The notes: generated by a model from the letters alone, not told the origin. 25,133 bases of DNA from Carnobacterium_A antarcticum (GCF_042658365.1 NZ_JBHSQC010000003.1); one strand, 5' to 3'; positions 1 to 8,100 are shown, numbered from the stretch's first letter. Program-made: numbers and translations.

Positions 1-8
1 TTTGCTTT

Positions 9-26
9 GTTCAGTTTTCAAAGGTC
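9..26 (-). promoter_or_regulatory. boxA-like rRNA leader element
   Basis: On the minus strand this reads GACCTTTGAAAACTGAAC, which closely matches the boxA-type antitermination element found in Bacilli rRNA leaders. It lies downstream of two strong tandem promoters that point to the left edge, so a 16S rRNA gene is expected just outside the window. The rRNA itself is not visible here. Confidence 0.7.
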
Positions 27-62
27 TAATTTGATTGCTGTTGCCGTTTTGACAACTTCTTA

Positions 63-91
63 ATATTATCAGATGTCGACTTGTTTGTCAA
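63..91 (-). promoter_or_regulatory. rRNA operon promoter P2
   Basis: On the minus strand TTGACA (86-91) is followed after exactly 17 bases by TAATAT (63-68). It is the second of two tandem sigma-A promoters about 87 bp apart, the usual arrangement in front of Firmicutes rRNA operons. It reads leftward, away from the presumed origin. Confidence 0.8.
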
Positions 92-149
92 CAACCTTTT
101 TGTTTTTCTTTTTTTCGTGTTGCCGCAATCTCTCGCAGCGACATGTATT

Positions 150-178
150 AATATACCAGCAATCTGGTCCTGCGTCAA
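150..178 (-). promoter_or_regulatory. rRNA operon promoter P1
   Basis: On the minus strand TTGACG (173-178) and TATATT (150-155) are separated by 17 bases. The DNA just upstream (179-205) is rich in A and T and could act as an UP element. The stretch from about 206 to 393 is AT-rich and holds no gene that I can support. Confidence 0.75.
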
Positions 179-393
179 CGCTTTTTGACAAATAAAATGC
201 TTTTTCTCAGAAATCTGAACGTTTAAATGACTGAAAATACTTACGCGCTTTCATTCGCGATTAAAACGAACATCACTTAATTTAAAACGAAATTAGTTCG
301 CTTTATTAATAAGCTCATGTTTCTTTTATTCTGAATAAATAAGCTTTAACTCAAGCTTCAGTTTGTTTTGTACAGAAAAGGACTATTACTGTT

Positions 394-433
394 CAAAAAA
401 AGCCTTTCCTCTACTAGATAGAGAAAAAGGCTT
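394..433 (-). terminator. Terminator after msrA
   Basis: On the minus strand the arms AAGCCTTTTTCTC and AGGAAAGGCTT form a stem followed by a run of T, 16 bases after the msrA stop codon. Confidence 0.85.
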
Positions 434-448
434 GGTGAATTCTACTTT

Positions 449-985
449 TTATTTTCCTTGCCAAACTGATTCAACAAAGTTAACTCTGCCTGATCCCCGG
501 CTATACCGTGAATAATGAGCAGGATTTTTCTTATAGAAGTCTTGATGATACGTTTCTGCTGGATAAAACGGTTCTGCCGGTTCTATCATCGTCACGATCG
601 GCTCTTTAAAGCGTCCGCTATTTTGCAGTGCTAATTTTGACGCTTCTGCGATCTGTCTTTGCTCTTCACTATGGTAGAAAATTACTGGGCGATAAGAGGA
701 ACCTCTATCTGCGAATTGACCACCCGCATCAGTCGGATCCGTTTGTCTCCAATAAACCTCGACTAAGTCTTTGTAGCTGATTATTTCTGGATCAAAAGTG
801 ATTTGAACGGCTTCAGTATGTCCAGTTGTTTCACTGCATACTTCTTCATAGGTAGGATTGACTGTATGTCCACCGGTATATCCAGAAACAACGGATATGA
901 TGCCTGGCTGTGTATCAAATGGTTTTACCATACACCAAAAACAACCGCCTGCAAATGTTGCTTTTTGAAAGTCTTGTTCGCTCAT
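449..985 (-). CDS. msrA: Peptide-methionine (S)-S-oxide reductase MsrA
   Basis: Cytoplasmic repair enzyme that reduces the S-epimer of methionine sulfoxide in proteins back to methionine, with electrons from thioredoxin. The family signature GCFWC lies at residues 14-18; Cys15 is the expected catalytic cysteine. The conserved segments GYTGGHTVNPTYEEV and ETYHQDF are also present. At 178 aa it has the normal length of a stand-alone MsrA; no MsrB domain is fused and no msrB gene is next to it. The ATG is preceded by a GAGGGGG ribosome site. It has its own extended -10 promoter and terminator, so it is probably monocistronic. Family assignment is firm; the redox partner is inferred from the family. 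Confidence 0.95.
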   Translation of the reverse strand: MSEQDFQKATFAGGCFWCMVKPFDTQPGIISVVSGYTGGHTVNPTYEEVCSETTGHTEAVQITFDPEIISYKDLVEVYWRQTDPTDAGGQFADRGSSYRPVIFYHSEEQRQIAEASKLALQNSGRFKEPIVTMIEPAEPFYPAETYHQDFYKKNPAHYSRYSRGSGRVNFVESVWQGK

Positions 986-1017
986 CTTGTTTCCCCCTCA
1001 TTCATCTGTCTGGCTAA

Positions 1018-1026
1018 ATTATAGCA
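1018..1026 (-). promoter_or_regulatory. Extended -10 promoter of msrA
   Basis: On the minus strand TGCTATAAT is a perfect extended -10 element, 33 bases before the msrA start. No good -35 box sits 17 bases upstream, as is usual for extended -10 promoters. Confidence 0.55.
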
Positions 1027-1090
1027 CTCCTTTTTGAGGGATTACACTACTTTGTTTAATAGAAGGATTAAGTTCAAAAAATAACGAAGA

Positions 1091-1148
1091 TAAAAAGCAG
1101 ATAGGAGCTAGAGGTTATATTACACCTCCAGCTCCCTTTTGACCTGCT
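1091..1148 (-). terminator. Terminator after serS
   Basis: On the minus strand GGAGCTGGAGGT (1124-1135) pairs over 12 bases with ACCTCTAGCTCC (1104-1115), allowing one G-T pair. An outer AGCAG/CTGCT extends the stem, and TTTTTA follows. The hairpin begins at the serS stop codon. Confidence 0.85.
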
Positions 1149-2430
1149 AGTTTTTTTTACGAATTTCTGTTACGCCACCCATATAAGGGAGCAGAACTTC
1201 CGGAATTTTAACGGATCCATCTGCTTGCTGGTAATTTTCCAAAATAGCAGCAACGGTACGTCCAACTGCCAAACCAGAACCGTTCAATGTGTGCACGTAG
1301 TCTAATTTTTCTGTTGCTGTATTCCGGTAGCGGATTTTAGCACGGCGCGCTTGGAAAGCTTCAGTATTTGAACATGAACTGATTTCTCGGTAAACATCTT
1401 GAGTAGGGATCCAAACTTCTAAATCATATGTTTTAGCAGCTGAAAAACCCATATCTCCTGTACATAGTGCCAATACACGATACGGCAAATCTAATTTTTG
1501 TAAAACAGACTCTGCATCTTGAGTCATTTTTTCCAACTCATCATAAGAGTTTTCTGGCTTGCTGAATTTCACCATTTCAACTTTATGGAATTGATGCAGA
1601 CGGATCAACCCACGAGTGTCGCGTCCAGCACTGCCTGCTTCTGATCTAAATGAAGGGCTCATTGCTGTAAAGTAAACAGGCAGTTGTTCTTCTTTCATGA
1701 TTTCACCACGGTAGTAATTCGTTAAAGGAACTTCCGCTGTCGGAATAAGCGTTAAATCTGTTCCTTCAATTTGAAACACATCTTCTTTAAATCTAGGGAA
1801 CTGACCGGTACCGAACATAGATTCACTATTCACTAAATAAGGTGTGATCATTTCAGTATAGCCGTGTTCTTCCGTATGCAGATTCAACATGAAATTGTAA
1901 ACAGCCCGTTCCAACCGGGCGCCTAAACCTTTGTAATAAAGGAAACGGCTCCCGGATACTTTTGAACCCCGCTCAAAATCCAGAATGTCTAAGTCTTCGC
2001 CAATTTCCCAATGAGCTTTAGTTTCGAAGTCAAAGGTTTTCGGCGTTCCCCATTTGCGGATCTCAACATTATCTTCTTCATCTGCCCCAACGGGTACAGA
2101 ATGATGAGGCAAATTAGGCAAGCCGGTGGCAATCGCATCGATTTGATTATCGACTTCTGTCACTTGTTCGTCTAAGCCTTTGATCTGATCGCCAACTTCG
2201 CGCATCTCACGGATTTTAGCATCAGCATCTTCTTTATTGCGTTTCATAGCAGCGATCGCACTTGAAACTTCATTACGGTATTTTTTTAACTTTTCGGTCT
2301 CCACCAATAACTCGCGTCTTTGGCTGTCTAATTGAACAAAGTTTTCTAATACCTCTGGTTTCACTCCTCGTGTAGCAAGTTTCTCCGCTACATTCTCAAA
2401 GTCCGTTCTAAGCAATTTTATATCTAACAT
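1147..2430 (-). CDS. serS: Seryl-tRNA synthetase
   Basis: Class II aminoacyl-tRNA synthetase that charges tRNA-Ser (and tRNA-Sec where present) with serine in the cytoplasm. The first ~105 residues form the long helical coiled-coil arm that grips the variable arm of tRNA-Ser. The catalytic domain shows TAEVP (231-235), motif 2 beginning FRSEAGSAGRDTRG (261-274) and motif 3 GLAVGRTVAAILE (386-398) with its invariant Arg391. The length, 427 aa, is standard. The ATG has an AGGAAG ribosome site. A T-box leader with a serine specifier precedes the gene, so expression should rise when tRNA-Ser is uncharged. Its promoter and terminator make it monocistronic. Confidence 0.98.
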   Translation of the reverse strand: MLDIKLLRTDFENVAEKLATRGVKPEVLENFVQLDSQRRELLVETEKLKKYRNEVSSAIAAMKRNKEDADAKIREMREVGDQIKGLDEQVTEVDNQIDAIATGLPNLPHHSVPVGADEEDNVEIRKWGTPKTFDFETKAHWEIGEDLDILDFERGSKVSGSRFLYYKGLGARLERAVYNFMLNLHTEEHGYTEMITPYLVNSESMFGTGQFPRFKEDVFQIEGTDLTLIPTAEVPLTNYYRGEIMKEEQLPVYFTAMSPSFRSEAGSAGRDTRGLIRLHQFHKVEMVKFSKPENSYDELEKMTQDAESVLQKLDLPYRVLALCTGDMGFSAAKTYDLEVWIPTQDVYREISSCSNTEAFQARRAKIRYRNTATEKLDYVHTLNGSGLAVGRTVAAILENYQQADGSVKIPEVLLPYMGGVTEIRKKN

Positions 2431-2511
2431 ATTTCTCTTCCTTTCTATTCTTTTCTTTAGGATTTCGAACTTAACCCCTCATTGAACGAGATTCAATCTT
2501 TTTCAGAGCAA

Positions 2512-2790
2512 CAAAAAAAGCCATTTCCTCCCTTGGTTCATGGGACGAAATGGCCTCGAAGTTCGCGGTACCACCCAAATTTAGAAACCATCAGACAGAC
2601 AGATTCTACGCTTTACAACAGATAACGGTCTGGATCCGAAGCAATTTAGGCAAAGCCGTTTCTTCAGTTGGCTTTGGTTCATTGTTTACTTCATGTGACG
2701 GATTCAAAAAAACAAACCATCAGTTTCCACCAACCACTGACTCTCTATGCGTTTTATCTCTTTTACTAGCTCACACTACTAACGTTCGAC
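2512..2790 (-). ncRNA. T-box riboswitch of serS (tRNA-Ser sensing)
   Basis: The minus strand carries the T-box core GGGTGGTACCGCG (2564-2576) inside AATTTGGGTGGTACCGCGAA. An intrinsic terminator follows: GCCATTTCGTCCC (2542-2554) pairs with GGGAGGAAATGGC (2520-2532) and then seven T. Upstream, the stem I apical region GTGGTTGGTGGAAAC is recognisable. A likely specifier is TCC (2700-2702), preceded by GAA as in other T-boxes; TCC is a serine codon, which fits the gene downstream. Binding of uncharged tRNA-Ser should stabilise the antiterminator. The 5' end of the element is approximate and the specifier was assigned by eye. Confidence 0.93.
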
Positions 2791-2811
2791 TTATTTAATT
2801 GATTTGAGTTT

Positions 2812-2840
2812 ATTCTACCCGATGGCCACTCGCATGTCAA
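2812..2840 (-). promoter_or_regulatory. Promoter of serS leader
   Basis: On the minus strand TTGACA (2835-2840) and TAGAAT (2812-2817) are separated by 17 bases. The -35 box lies within a few bases of the T-run of the dacA terminator, so the two transcription units are packed end to end. Confidence 0.8.
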
Positions 2841-2841
2841 T

Positions 2842-2873
2842 AAAAAAGGAGACCATCAACGGTCTCCTTTTTT
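2842..2873. terminator. Terminator after dacA
   Basis: The arms AAAAAAGGAGACC and GGTCTCCTTTTTT pair over 13 bases around a 6-base loop, two bases after the dacA stop codon. The A and T tracts on both sides make it symmetric, but only the minus strand has a gene feeding into it. Confidence 0.9.
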
Positions 2874-2875
2874 AT

Positions 2876-4198
2876 CTAGCCTATTAAGTTAGAAACGAAG
2901 CCTTTGATCCAGCGTCCAGCTAGAACGAAGACATTAGCTTTTTCAACAGTTTGAGCTGCAACAACTTCTGCTTCTTCGCCCATATCGCCATTAACATAGC
3001 CTAATTCATCGTCTGCTGTTGTTACTTGAACCGTTCCTACTTTGTCAGCTTTTTTTATAGGTGCTGATACTTGGTTTTCTTCATTTAACAACTCTTTTTT
3101 AGGTTGGTATGTAACCTTTAAGTTTTCCAAGTCGGTTCCAGTAGGTACGAGTAAGCTGATATCAGAACCAGCGGCTACTTTTACAGTGTCAGCTTTTCCT
3201 TTGTTTACAGCTAGAGGTTTGACTTCTTTTATAACATCATTTTTTTGATAAGCTTCTGTTACTTCCCAGTTCGCAAAAGCCCAGTCCATCATCTTATCGG
3301 TTTCAACAAACCGTTTGCTCAAATCTTTTTGTCCATCTTTCACGTTCATCACGACAGTAATGATCCGGATATCATTTTCTAGTGCGGTTCCGGTAAAAGT
3401 AGCACCGGCAAAATCAGTGGTTCCTGTTTTTAAACCGTCGACGTTTTCACGTTCAGAAATTAAACCTGACAACATCCAGTTCCAGTTTTCCATTTTTATT
3501 TCATCCGATGTGCCTTCTTTAAAATTCATTACTGGAATACTTGTTGTTTCTAATACTTCTGGATAAGATTTCAGTAATTGCTGCGCTACAATAGCGATAT
3601 CGCGAGCAGACATAGCATTTTCGCTGTCTTCGCTGCTGCCAGGATAAAGGTTGCCGTATAAATCGGAATTTGATAATCCTGTGCTGTTGTAAAGTTCGTA
3701 GTCTTTAATTCCCCATGATTCTACTTGTTCACGCATCATGTCGACAAATTCAGGTTCACTTCCAGCGATTGCTTCAGCAATCGCTATGGTTGCACCGTTT
3801 GCGGAATAAATAGCCATAGCTTGATACAACTCTTCAATTGTATAAGTTTCGTCTTGTCTTAAAGGAACATTGGATAACGAATTGTTCTGACTAACTTTAT
3901 GTGCATAATCACTGATGGGAATAGATTGATCCCATGTGATGTCGCCCTTTTCAACGGCTTCAAAAATAATGTATTCTGAAATCATTTTTGTCATCGAAGC
4001 AATTCCCAGTTTTTCATCACCGTTTTGATTCAATAACACTTTCCCAGTAGTAGGTTCAATAATAAATGCAGCGGCAGCTTCAATTTCTGGAGCAGCTTCT
4101 GCAGCTGAAACGGTCATACTTGCATTAAAAACTGGAAGAACAGTTCCTACCATTAAGGTAATCACAAATGCCAGTCCGAATTTCGTTAATTTTTTCAT
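2876..4198 (-). CDS. dacA: D-alanyl-D-alanine carboxypeptidase (PBP5/DacA type)
   Basis: Low-molecular-weight penicillin-binding protein that trims the terminal D-Ala from peptidoglycan stem peptides on the outer face of the membrane. A Sec signal peptide covers residues 1 to ~33 (KK, hydrophobic core, AxA-like end). The three serine-peptidase motifs are in order: SMTK at 68-71 with catalytic Ser68, SAN at 132-134 and KTG at 257-259. A beta-rich PBP5 C-terminal domain follows, and the last ~20 residues could form an amphipathic membrane anchor. The 440 aa length is normal. The ribosome site is GAGGAG. It lies downstream of a VanR/VanS-like pair but is separated from it by a terminator, so co-regulation is possible but not shown. 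The gene symbol follows the common name for this family. Confidence 0.93.
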   Translation of the reverse strand: MKKLTKFGLAFVITLMVGTVLPVFNASMTVSAAEAAPEIEAAAAFIIEPTTGKVLLNQNGDEKLGIASMTKMISEYIIFEAVEKGDITWDQSIPISDYAHKVSQNNSLSNVPLRQDETYTIEELYQAMAIYSANGATIAIAEAIAGSEPEFVDMMREQVESWGIKDYELYNSTGLSNSDLYGNLYPGSSEDSENAMSARDIAIVAQQLLKSYPEVLETTSIPVMNFKEGTSDEIKMENWNWMLSGLISERENVDGLKTGTTDFAGATFTGTALENDIRIITVVMNVKDGQKDLSKRFVETDKMMDWAFANWEVTEAYQKNDVIKEVKPLAVNKGKADTVKVAAGSDISLLVPTGTDLENLKVTYQPKKELLNEENQVSAPIKKADKVGTVQVTTADDELGYVNGDMGEEAEVVAAQTVEKANVFVLAGRWIKGFVSNLIG

Positions 4199-4278
4199 TC
4201 CTTAAATCTCCTCAATAGTTTTCTCTCGATTTTAAATGGACAAAATCCACTCATTGTTCTATGGTAGCGAAATCTCAT

Positions 4279-4329
4279 AAAAAAAACAACCCTCTTTTGG
4301 ATAATCCCTTAGCAGACAGTTGTTTTTAA
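4279..4329 (-). terminator. Probable terminator after the kinase gene
   Basis: On the minus strand AAAAACAAC (4319-4328) pairs with GTTGTTTTTTTT (4279-4290) across a long, partly paired loop. The T-run is good but the GC part of the stem is short, so this is less certain than the other terminators. No strong dacA promoter was seen downstream of it. Confidence 0.6.
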
Positions 4330-4347
4330 ATATTGTTTTCTTGCAAT

Positions 4348-4363
4348 TGCTTCACGTGAAACA
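4348..4363. promoter_or_regulatory. parS: parS-like chromosome partition site
   Basis: TGCTTCACGTGAAACA matches the Bacillus/Firmicutes parS consensus TGTTTCACGTGAAACA in 15 of 16 positions; the mismatch is C at 4350. It sits between the dacA/kinase terminator and the end of the kinase gene. The ParB encoded at 10199-11089 is the expected ligand; it would load here as a CTP-dependent clamp and spread. Origin-proximal position fits. Confidence 0.82.
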
Positions 4364-4365
4364 TT

Positions 4366-5511
4366 TTAATCTTTTTGGGAAGGCTGAGTTAAAGGAAAAT
4401 GCAAGATAAACTGCGTGAGGTGTTTATCTGATTTTGCGTAAATGCTGCCTCCATGAAGGTCGATAATACTCTGAGCGATCGCTAAGCCTAGCCCTGTTCC
4501 GCCGGTTTCTTGCGAACGCGATTCTTCTACACGGTAAAAACGATTAAACAGTTGTTTCAACGATTGAGCAGGAATTGGGCTGCCATCGTTATTAACTGAA
4601 ATCACGACTTCTTGCCCTACTTTTTCCACTTCAATAAAAACGTGTTGTCCATCGTTTCCATAATTCAAGGCATTAGAGATCAAATTATTGAATACGCGGA
4701 CGATTTTTTCTGTGTCAGCTTCCATCAGGATCACTTCTTGTTTGCTGACTACTTCAATTTGCATGCCTTTTTTTTCAGCTTCTAATTCAAAATCAGCAGC
4801 TAATTGTTCCAATAACTGGACCATATCAAATTCCGTTAAATTTAAAGGCGTTGTTGTTTGACGCACACGTGTGTATTCAAATAAATCTTCTACTAACACT
4901 TTCATTTGTTTAGCTTTAACATACGCTGTATGGGTATATTTCAGCAGTTCATCTTCATTTTGATACCGTCTTTCTTCTATTAAACCTAAGTAGCCGATAA
5001 TAGACGTCAGCGGTGTCCGAATATCGTGACTGACATTAGTGATCAATTCATCTTTGGATTGTTCGATTTTCCGCTCTTCTTCCATTGCCTTAACGGTACT
5101 ATCAACTAAGACGTGAATACTGTCTACGACTTTTTTCATATCTCCGCTAAGATCCGTTGCGATACGGTGTTCATAATGTCCTTCTGCAATGTAGTGCAGT
5201 TCACTAATGACATGGTTCAATTGCATTTGCTTATAACGTCTCTTCAGCCGCCAGTGAATCGCTATCGCTGCTATGATGATCAGCACAAATGCAAAAAAAG
5301 GCGTAATCGAAATCACTCGATTGCTTTGAATACTGATGATCGCGTCCCCAAAAATCCATAAAGAACGGATAATTCCAGGGAAAGCGGATATGGCCCGACT
5401 GAGAATGACAAAGGCTGCATAATAGACTAAACCAATCAATCCGACAGTGATAAATCCTTCCAGAATCAATTTGCTCTTTTCTTTTCTGGTTATTTTCAAG
5501 CGCTTGTTCAA
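4366..5511 (-). CDS. Sensor histidine kinase, VanS/PhoR-like
   Basis: Membrane-bound kinase that should autophosphorylate on His and pass phosphate to the regulator encoded just upstream. Two membrane segments at about residues 17-38 and 68-87 flank a short ~30-residue outer loop, too small for a classic ligand domain. A HAMP-like linker and helical region follow. The H-box SHDIRTP carries His162, the N-box has NNLISNALN (275-283), and the ATP lid has NNDGSP (307-312) and GGTGLGLAIA (337-346). The TTG at 5511 directly abuts its AGGAG ribosome site, which is unfavourable; the in-frame TTG at 5499 (377 aa) has 12-base spacing, so the start is uncertain. The signal is unknown. VanS resemblance is by domain layout; no vanHAX genes are present. 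Confidence 0.9.
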   Translation of the reverse strand: MNKRLKITRKEKSKLILEGFITVGLIGLVYYAAFVILSRAISAFPGIIRSLWIFGDAIISIQSNRVISITPFFAFVLIIIAAIAIHWRLKRRYKQMQLNHVISELHYIAEGHYEHRIATDLSGDMKKVVDSIHVLVDSTVKAMEEERKIEQSKDELITNVSHDIRTPLTSIIGYLGLIEERRYQNEDELLKYTHTAYVKAKQMKVLVEDLFEYTRVRQTTTPLNLTEFDMVQLLEQLAADFELEAEKKGMQIEVVSKQEVILMEADTEKIVRVFNNLISNALNYGNDGQHVFIEVEKVGQEVVISVNNDGSPIPAQSLKQLFNRFYRVEESRSQETGGTGLGLAIAQSIIDLHGGSIYAKSDKHLTQFILHFPLTQPSQKD

Positions 5512-5538
5512 CTCCTATATTTTGGATTCCTCTCTAAC

Positions 5539-6228
5539 TTAACGATCTTCGATTTTATACCCTACGCCCCAAACGGTCTGGATCACTTTTTCTCCGCCAG
5601 TGGCTTCTTCAATTTTATCGCGCAAATGACTCACATGGACCATCACTGTTTTAGCAGAAACCAAACTTTCTTGTTGCCATACCCGTTCAAAAATTTCGTC
5701 TGCACTAAAAACTCGATTTGGATGACTGGCTAATAAATACAAAATGCCAAATTCCAAAGCAGTTAGTTGAATCGATTGATTGGTCAGCGTCCAGACCTCG
5801 TGAGATTCTTTTTGGATGATCAACGGACCAATTTCTAATTTATCCGGTTCATCTTGAGTCGTTGCATAAGTGCTGCGTCTCAGTAAAGATTTGATTCGAG
5901 CCATTACTTCTAATGGATTAAACGGCTTCGCCACATAATCATCCGCACCCGTTACTAAACCTTTGATTTTATCGACATCGGTTGTTTTGGCACTCAACAT
6001 CAAAATAGGCAATTGTGAATTTTGACGAACCGTTTTGACGACTTCCATTCCATCTAGTACTGGCATCATTACATCTAAAACCATTAAATCAATATCTTTA
6101 TGTTCCGTTAATTTTGTTAAAGCAACTTTGCCGCTATAAGCTTTGACTACCTCATAGCCTTCATTTTTAATGTAAATGCTTAAGAGCTCGACAATTTCTT
6201 TATCGTCATCGACTACTAAAATTTTCAT
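5539..6228 (-). CDS. Response regulator, OmpR/PhoB (VanR-like) family
   Basis: Cytoplasmic DNA-binding regulator paired with the kinase 27 bases downstream. The receiver domain (1-~120) has the acidic pocket D7-D9, phospho-acceptor Asp52 in LMVLDVMMP, Ser79 at the switch position and Lys101 in VAKPF. The winged-helix output domain (~130-229) contains the expected LTALEFGILYLLA and VSAKTVMVHVSHLRDKIE segments and the closing VWGVGYK. The ATG has a GAGGG ribosome site at 6 bases. Kinase and regulator form one operon, regulator first. Neighbouring dacA suggests a cell-wall role, but that is inference; I found no clear direct-repeat operator upstream. Confidence 0.94.
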   Translation of the reverse strand: MKILVVDDDKEIVELLSIYIKNEGYEVVKAYSGKVALTKLTEHKDIDLMVLDVMMPVLDGMEVVKTVRQNSQLPILMLSAKTTDVDKIKGLVTGADDYVAKPFNPLEVMARIKSLLRRSTYATTQDEPDKLEIGPLIIQKESHEVWTLTNQSIQLTALEFGILYLLASHPNRVFSADEIFERVWQQESLVSAKTVMVHVSHLRDKIEEATGGEKVIQTVWGVGYKIEDR

Positions 6229-6291
6229 ACATTTCCCTCATTTTCAGGTGTATTTTTATTTATCATAACAGAAATTACTAAAGAATTCGTT

Positions 6292-6340
6292 AAAAAATAG
6301 AAGTTGGCCAAAAGACACTAACGTCTTTCGGCCAACTTCT
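6292..6340 (-). terminator. Terminator after guaB
   Basis: An 18-base arm at 6299-6316 (begins AGAAGTTGGCC) pairs almost perfectly with 6323-6340, with a 6-base loop. On the minus strand ATTTTTTA follows. It is one of the strongest hairpins in the window. Confidence 0.92.
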
Positions 6341-6396
6341 ATGGCAGCAATGTTCCTCTATTATAAAAAGAAGGAATCATTCGGCTGCATTCTCAA

Positions 6397-7878
6397 TTAC
6401 TGGATTGAATAGTTTGGTGCTTCTTTAGTGATTTGAACATCATGCGGATGAGATTCGCGGAGACCTGCCCCACTCATTTGGACAAATTGAGCGTCTTCAC
6501 GCAATTCTTCTAAATTCGCTGCGCCAACATATCCCATACCGGATTTTAAACCGCCTAATAATTGGAAGATAATATCAGATACTGCGCCTTTATAAGCCAC
6601 ACGACCTTCGATTCCTTCTGGAACTAATTTGTTGGCTTCATTTACGCCACCTTGGAAGTAACGATCGCTTGACCCTTTTTCCATTGCGGCTAAACTTCCC
6701 ATGCCACGGTATGTTTTAAAACGACGACCTTGGAAAAGTTCGAATTCGCCTGGTGATTCATCTGTACCAGCAAGCATGCTGCCTAACATAACCGCATGTC
6801 CGCCAGCAGCTAAAGCTTTAACGATATCTCCTGAATACTTGATTCCGCCATCTGCAATGATCGTACGGCCATATTCGCGAGCAACCGCAGCTGCATCATA
6901 AATTGCTGTGATTTGCGGAACACCGACACCAGCGACGACACGAGTCGTACAAATCGATCCTGGACCAATCCCGACTTTTACAACGTCTACGCCAACATCA
7001 TATAACGCACGGGTTGCTTCACCAGTCGCCACATTTCCGGCAATGAGCGTAATTTCTGGAAACTCTTCTCGAATTTCTTTGATTTTACGAATAACACCTG
7101 CACTATGTCCATGTGCTGTGTCAACAATAATAGCGTCGACACCTGCATCGATCAATGCTTGTGCACGTTCAAATGTGTCAGTAGTCACTCCTACTGCAGC
7201 AGCAACCAATAAACGTCCGTGTTCGTCTTTAGCAGCATTTGGGAATTCCAGAATTTTTTCAATGTCTTTGATCGTGATCAAGCCGCTTAAACGTCCAGCA
7301 TCATCAACGATCGGTAATTTTTCGATTTTATGCTGTTGTAAAATGGCTTCAGCTTCTTTCAAAGAAGTTCCTTCAGGAGCAGTGACTAAATTTTCTTTTG
7401 TCATCACATCTTCAATTGGAATGCTGTAGTCGGTTACGAAACGCAAATCACGGTTGGTTAAGATCCCTACTAAAAGACGATCTTCCATATTGTTAACGAT
7501 TGGCACACCGCTGATCCGGTAACGCCCCATTAAATGTTCTGCATCGGAAATCAAATGAGTCGGAGTTAAGAAGAAAGGATCAATGATTACACCACTTTCA
7601 GAACGTTTTACTTTTCTGACTTCTCCTGCTTGTTGTTCAGCACTCATGTTTTTATGAATAACGCCTAAACCGCCTTGTCGAGCCATGGCAATAGCCATTT
7701 TTGAATCTGTTACAGTATCCATACTGGCACTGATGATCGGCACGCTTAATTTAATGTTTTTAGCTAATTGTATACTTAAATCAACATCATTTGGCAAAAC
7801 ATGGCTTTCTGCTGGAACTAAGAGAACATCATCAAATGTGAAGCCTTTTTTTGCAAATTTCGTTTCCCAATTCGACAT
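6397..7878 (-). CDS. guaB: Inosine-5'-monophosphate dehydrogenase
   Basis: Oxidises IMP to XMP with NAD+, the first committed step to guanine nucleotides. The TIM barrel is interrupted at about residues 95-210 by two CBS domains, as usual for the family. The active-site loop GPGSICTTR carries the catalytic Cys310, and GGIKYSGDIVKALAAG, the flap start YRGMGSLAAM and EGIEGRVAYKG are all present. At 493 aa it is full length. The ATG has an AGAAGGAG ribosome site, and the gene has its own promoter and terminator. I see no purine riboswitch or PurR box in the short leader. It lies in its usual place in the origin-proximal gene order after ychF. Confidence 0.98.
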   Translation of the reverse strand: MSNWETKFAKKGFTFDDVLLVPAESHVLPNDVDLSIQLAKNIKLSVPIISASMDTVTDSKMAIAMARQGGLGVIHKNMSAEQQAGEVRKVKRSESGVIIDPFFLTPTHLISDAEHLMGRYRISGVPIVNNMEDRLLVGILTNRDLRFVTDYSIPIEDVMTKENLVTAPEGTSLKEAEAILQQHKIEKLPIVDDAGRLSGLITIKDIEKILEFPNAAKDEHGRLLVAAAVGVTTDTFERAQALIDAGVDAIIVDTAHGHSAGVIRKIKEIREEFPEITLIAGNVATGEATRALYDVGVDVVKVGIGPGSICTTRVVAGVGVPQITAIYDAAAVAREYGRTIIADGGIKYSGDIVKALAAGGHAVMLGSMLAGTDESPGEFELFQGRRFKTYRGMGSLAAMEKGSSDRYFQGGVNEANKLVPEGIEGRVAYKGAVSDIIFQLLGGLKSGMGYVGAANLEELREDAQFVQMSGAGLRESHPHDVQITKEAPNYSIQ

Positions 7879-7932
7879 TTAAACAAACACTCCTTCTATT
7901 TCCCTTTGAATTTGGTTGAGATTTTACTTACA

Positions 7933-7961
7933 AAAATAACAGAGATACCCCGGTCCGTCAA
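7933..7961 (-). promoter_or_regulatory. Promoter of guaB
   Basis: On the minus strand TTGACG (7956-7961) and TATTTT (7933-7938) are separated by 17 bases. About 55 bases lie between the -10 box and the start codon, leaving a short leader with no evident riboswitch. Confidence 0.7.
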
Positions 7962-8044
7962 GAATAGTTTATCAGAATAAGGCTTTCATAAACGTTTTCC
8001 CATAAAAGCTCATAGAAAAAGTCTATTTTCTAAAAAAATGATGA

Positions 8045-8086
8045 GAAAAAGCTCCAAACCATTTTCACTAACCTGGTCTGAAGCTT
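8045..8086 (-). terminator. Terminator after the DUF1129 gene
   Basis: On the minus strand AAGCTTCAGACCA (8074-8086) pairs over 13 positions with TGGTTTGGAGCTT (8049-8061), counting G-T pairs, and TTTTT follows. It probably ends the transcript running through parA, parB, DUF951 and ychF. Confidence 0.85.
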
Positions 8087-8100
8087 TCACTTTTATACAA

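Noticed and set aside
2550..2798. 82-codon plus-strand frame opposite the serS leader
   Set aside because: It is the antisense of the T-box riboswitch and has no ribosome site or recognisable protein.
6908..7429. 173-codon plus-strand frame inside guaB
   Set aside because: Antisense shadow of a strongly conserved gene; low-complexity Ser/Thr/Pro composition and no ribosome site.
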